DNA of 64,000 bases from Clostridiales bacterium UBA7001 (GTDB lineage Bacteria > Bacillota > Clostridia > TANB77 > CAG-508). Shown piece after piece: positions 62,907-64,000 of the stretch (the first letter of the stretch is position 1; every line of letters starts with the position of its first letter). Location: contig DJXP01000019.1 in the NCBI GenBank assembly GCA_002449785.1, forward strand, positions 117,521-181,520, written 5' to 3'. The translations under genes and the position numbers were made by a program. The notes under the pieces were generated by a model. That model ran no database searches. It was not told where the DNA came from and saw only the letters and a program-made list of their open reading frames with translations.

Positions 62907-64000
62907 GTGGAGGGAAGTGATTATATCAAAAATACGAAAGCAAAACTAGTTTTAGTGGGAATATTTTTCTTTATTATGATGAATATTTCAGGAATATATG
63001 CTTTAACCAATCAAACTACTAATGGTTCTTTAAGTACGGGTGTAGTTGATATAAAAATACAAACATATAAATTAAATGATGGAAATGAAGAAATATATAG
63101 TAATGATAAAAAAGTAAATCCAGGAGAAGTTGTATCATTTATTCCTAAAATAGAAAACTTTGGAGAAAAATGCTATGTAAGAGTAAAAATAAAATATATA
63201 GATGATACTATAAACCTTGATGACTATATTACAAATTTTTCAAATAGTTTAGAAAAACATGGTGAATACTATTATTATAATAAAGTATTAAATCCAAAAG
63301 AAAAAATTCAGTTATTTGACACAATAAAAATACCTGATAACATTTCAAATGAAAATAATAGTGAAATTCCTTTAGAAATAATAGCAGAAGCAGTGCAAGA
63401 AAAAAACTTTACGCCAGATTATTCAAAAGAAGATCCATGGGGAGACATTATACCTGAAAAAAGAATAGATAATACTGTTAATATAAATACAAATAAAGAA
63501 AAATCAAAAATTACAATTAAATATGAAAACAGCACAGATTCTAATATAAAAGTTCCAAATAATTTCTTAGAAAACATTTCAAAAGTAATGCCAGGGGATA
63601 GTTTTAAAGAATATGTTGAAATAAATAATGATAAGAAAAATGCAAAATATTATATGCAAATTATAATAGATGAAAAATATTTACTTGAAAAAGAGTTATT
63701 ATCAAAAATAAAACTTCACATTACAAATAAACATGGACAAGTTATTTTTGATGGAAATATAGAAAATACAGATAGAGTATTAATTGGGAATTATAATTTA
63801 ACTGAGGATGATAAATTAGAATTTGATGTAATTGTTCCAGATGATATTGGAAATGAATATACAACATTAAACCCTATTATGGATATTGTATTTTCAGCAG
63901 AATATGATGATATTCCAAATAAACAGCCAAATAGTGGTAGTGTTTCACAGAATGAAAATAACATAAGTAATTATATACAAAATCTTTTAACAAACCCTAA
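62907..64000 (+). CDS. SipW-dependent/TasA-like secreted protein, 3' end cut by window
   Basis: The frame is open from a GTG at 62907 to the right edge, giving 364 visible residues. GGAG lies nine bases before the GTG. The N-terminus has basic residues and a hydrophobic stretch (L-V-L-V-G-I-F-F-F-I-M-M-N-I-S-G-I-Y-A-L-T), then N-G-S-L-S-T-G-V-V-D-I-K-I, a pattern common in proteins exported by SipW-type signal peptidase such as TasA and camelysin. Beta-rich domains follow, with V-N-P-G-E-V-V and V-M-P-G-D-S-F, each beginning a domain. Such proteins form surface fibres or matrix. A different GGAGGG lies downstream of the GTG, so the start is not certain. Confidence 0.65.
   Translation, partial: MEGSDYIKNTKAKLVLVGIFFFIMMNISGIYALTNQTTNGSLSTGVVDIKIQTYKLNDGNEEIYSNDKKVNPGEVVSFIPKIENFGEKCYVRVKIKYIDDTINLDDYITNFSNSLEKHGEYYYYNKVLNPKEKIQLFDTIKIPDNISNENNSEIPLEIIAEAVQEKNFTPDYSKEDPWGDIIPEKRIDNTVNINTNKEKSKITIKYENSTDSNIKVPNNFLENISKVMPGDSFKEYVEINNDKKNAKYYMQIIIDEKYLLEKELLSKIKLHITNKHGQVIFDGNIENTDRVLIGNYNLTEDDKLEFDVIVPDDIGNEYTTLNPIMDIVFSAEYDDIPNKQPNSGSVSQNENNISNYIQNLLTNP

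Overview
This window is a chromosomal stretch of a very AT-rich Gram-positive bacterium, most likely an uncultured or gut-type member of the Clostridia. The evidence is the AT-biased codon use, AGGAGG-type ribosome sites with several TTG and GTG starts, consensus sigma-A promoters, clostridial ChW repeats, a CwlD-type spore-cortex amidase, and the SRP RNA-dnaX-ybaB-recR block in Firmicute order. Both edges cut genes: a DUF2207-type membrane protein on the left (minus strand) and a SipW-dependent/TasA-like secreted protein on the right.

Region 1 (1-12.7 kb) is mostly envelope housekeeping: a ChW-repeat GH25 lysozyme, comEA divergent from a DacF-type carboxypeptidase, an LCP-family gene broken by a frameshift, a CvpA-family protein, a DUF5711-like protein, tRNA-Arg(ACG), a YgjV-like protein, a two-gene ABC transporter split by a long palindrome, and an aquaporin. 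Two long nested inverted repeats (3109-3341 and 10056-10232) resemble MITE-type elements.

Region 2 (12.8-20.5 kb) looks accessory. A same-strand run encodes a coiled-coil protein, a nicotinamidase-like hydrolase, a fragment resembling the C-terminus of an alkaline-phosphatase-superfamily enzyme, an APH-fold kinase, a 108-residue peptide ending in a Cys/Gly/Arg-rich tail, and two overlapping radical SAM genes. The last three form a convincing candidate RiPP cassette. Next is an AAA/DUF4143-type ATPase whose consensus promoter sits between two copies of a 38-bp palindromic element. That gene lies between a full tRNA-Pro and a 13-bp copy of the same tRNA's 3' end.

Region 3 (22.8-47.4 kb) is the most striking part: about 24.5 kb on one strand encoding a type IV secretion-like apparatus. 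It has seven tandem VirB2/TrbC-like mini-pilins, a PrgI (VirB3-like) protein, an apparently split VirB4 (a 415-residue membrane partner plus a 665-residue ATPase), four VirB6/TrbL-like polytopic proteins (three with very long soluble tails, one with a ten-cysteine cluster), two related single-pass extracytoplasmic proteins, two NTF2-like VirB8/TcpC candidates, an orphan FtsE/LolD-type ABC ATPase, and a G5-SH3-glucosaminidase wall hydrolase. I see no relaxase, VirD4/TcpA coupling protein, integrase or replication gene. It therefore looks like a chromosomal machine rather than a complete conjugative element. Three promoters of identical form (TTGAAA-17 bp-TATAAT) and internal terminators divide the pilin block into expression units.

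Region 4 (47.4-64 kb) returns to core functions: two related anchored proteins around tRNA-Arg(CCT) and tadA, with a 29-bp duplication of the tRNA 3' end as an integration scar; SRP RNA, dnaX, ybaB and recR; cwlD; a 2669-residue NdvB-type cyclic beta-1,2-glucan synthase; an OmpR-family response regulator with no adjacent kinase; and the partial secreted protein at the right edge.
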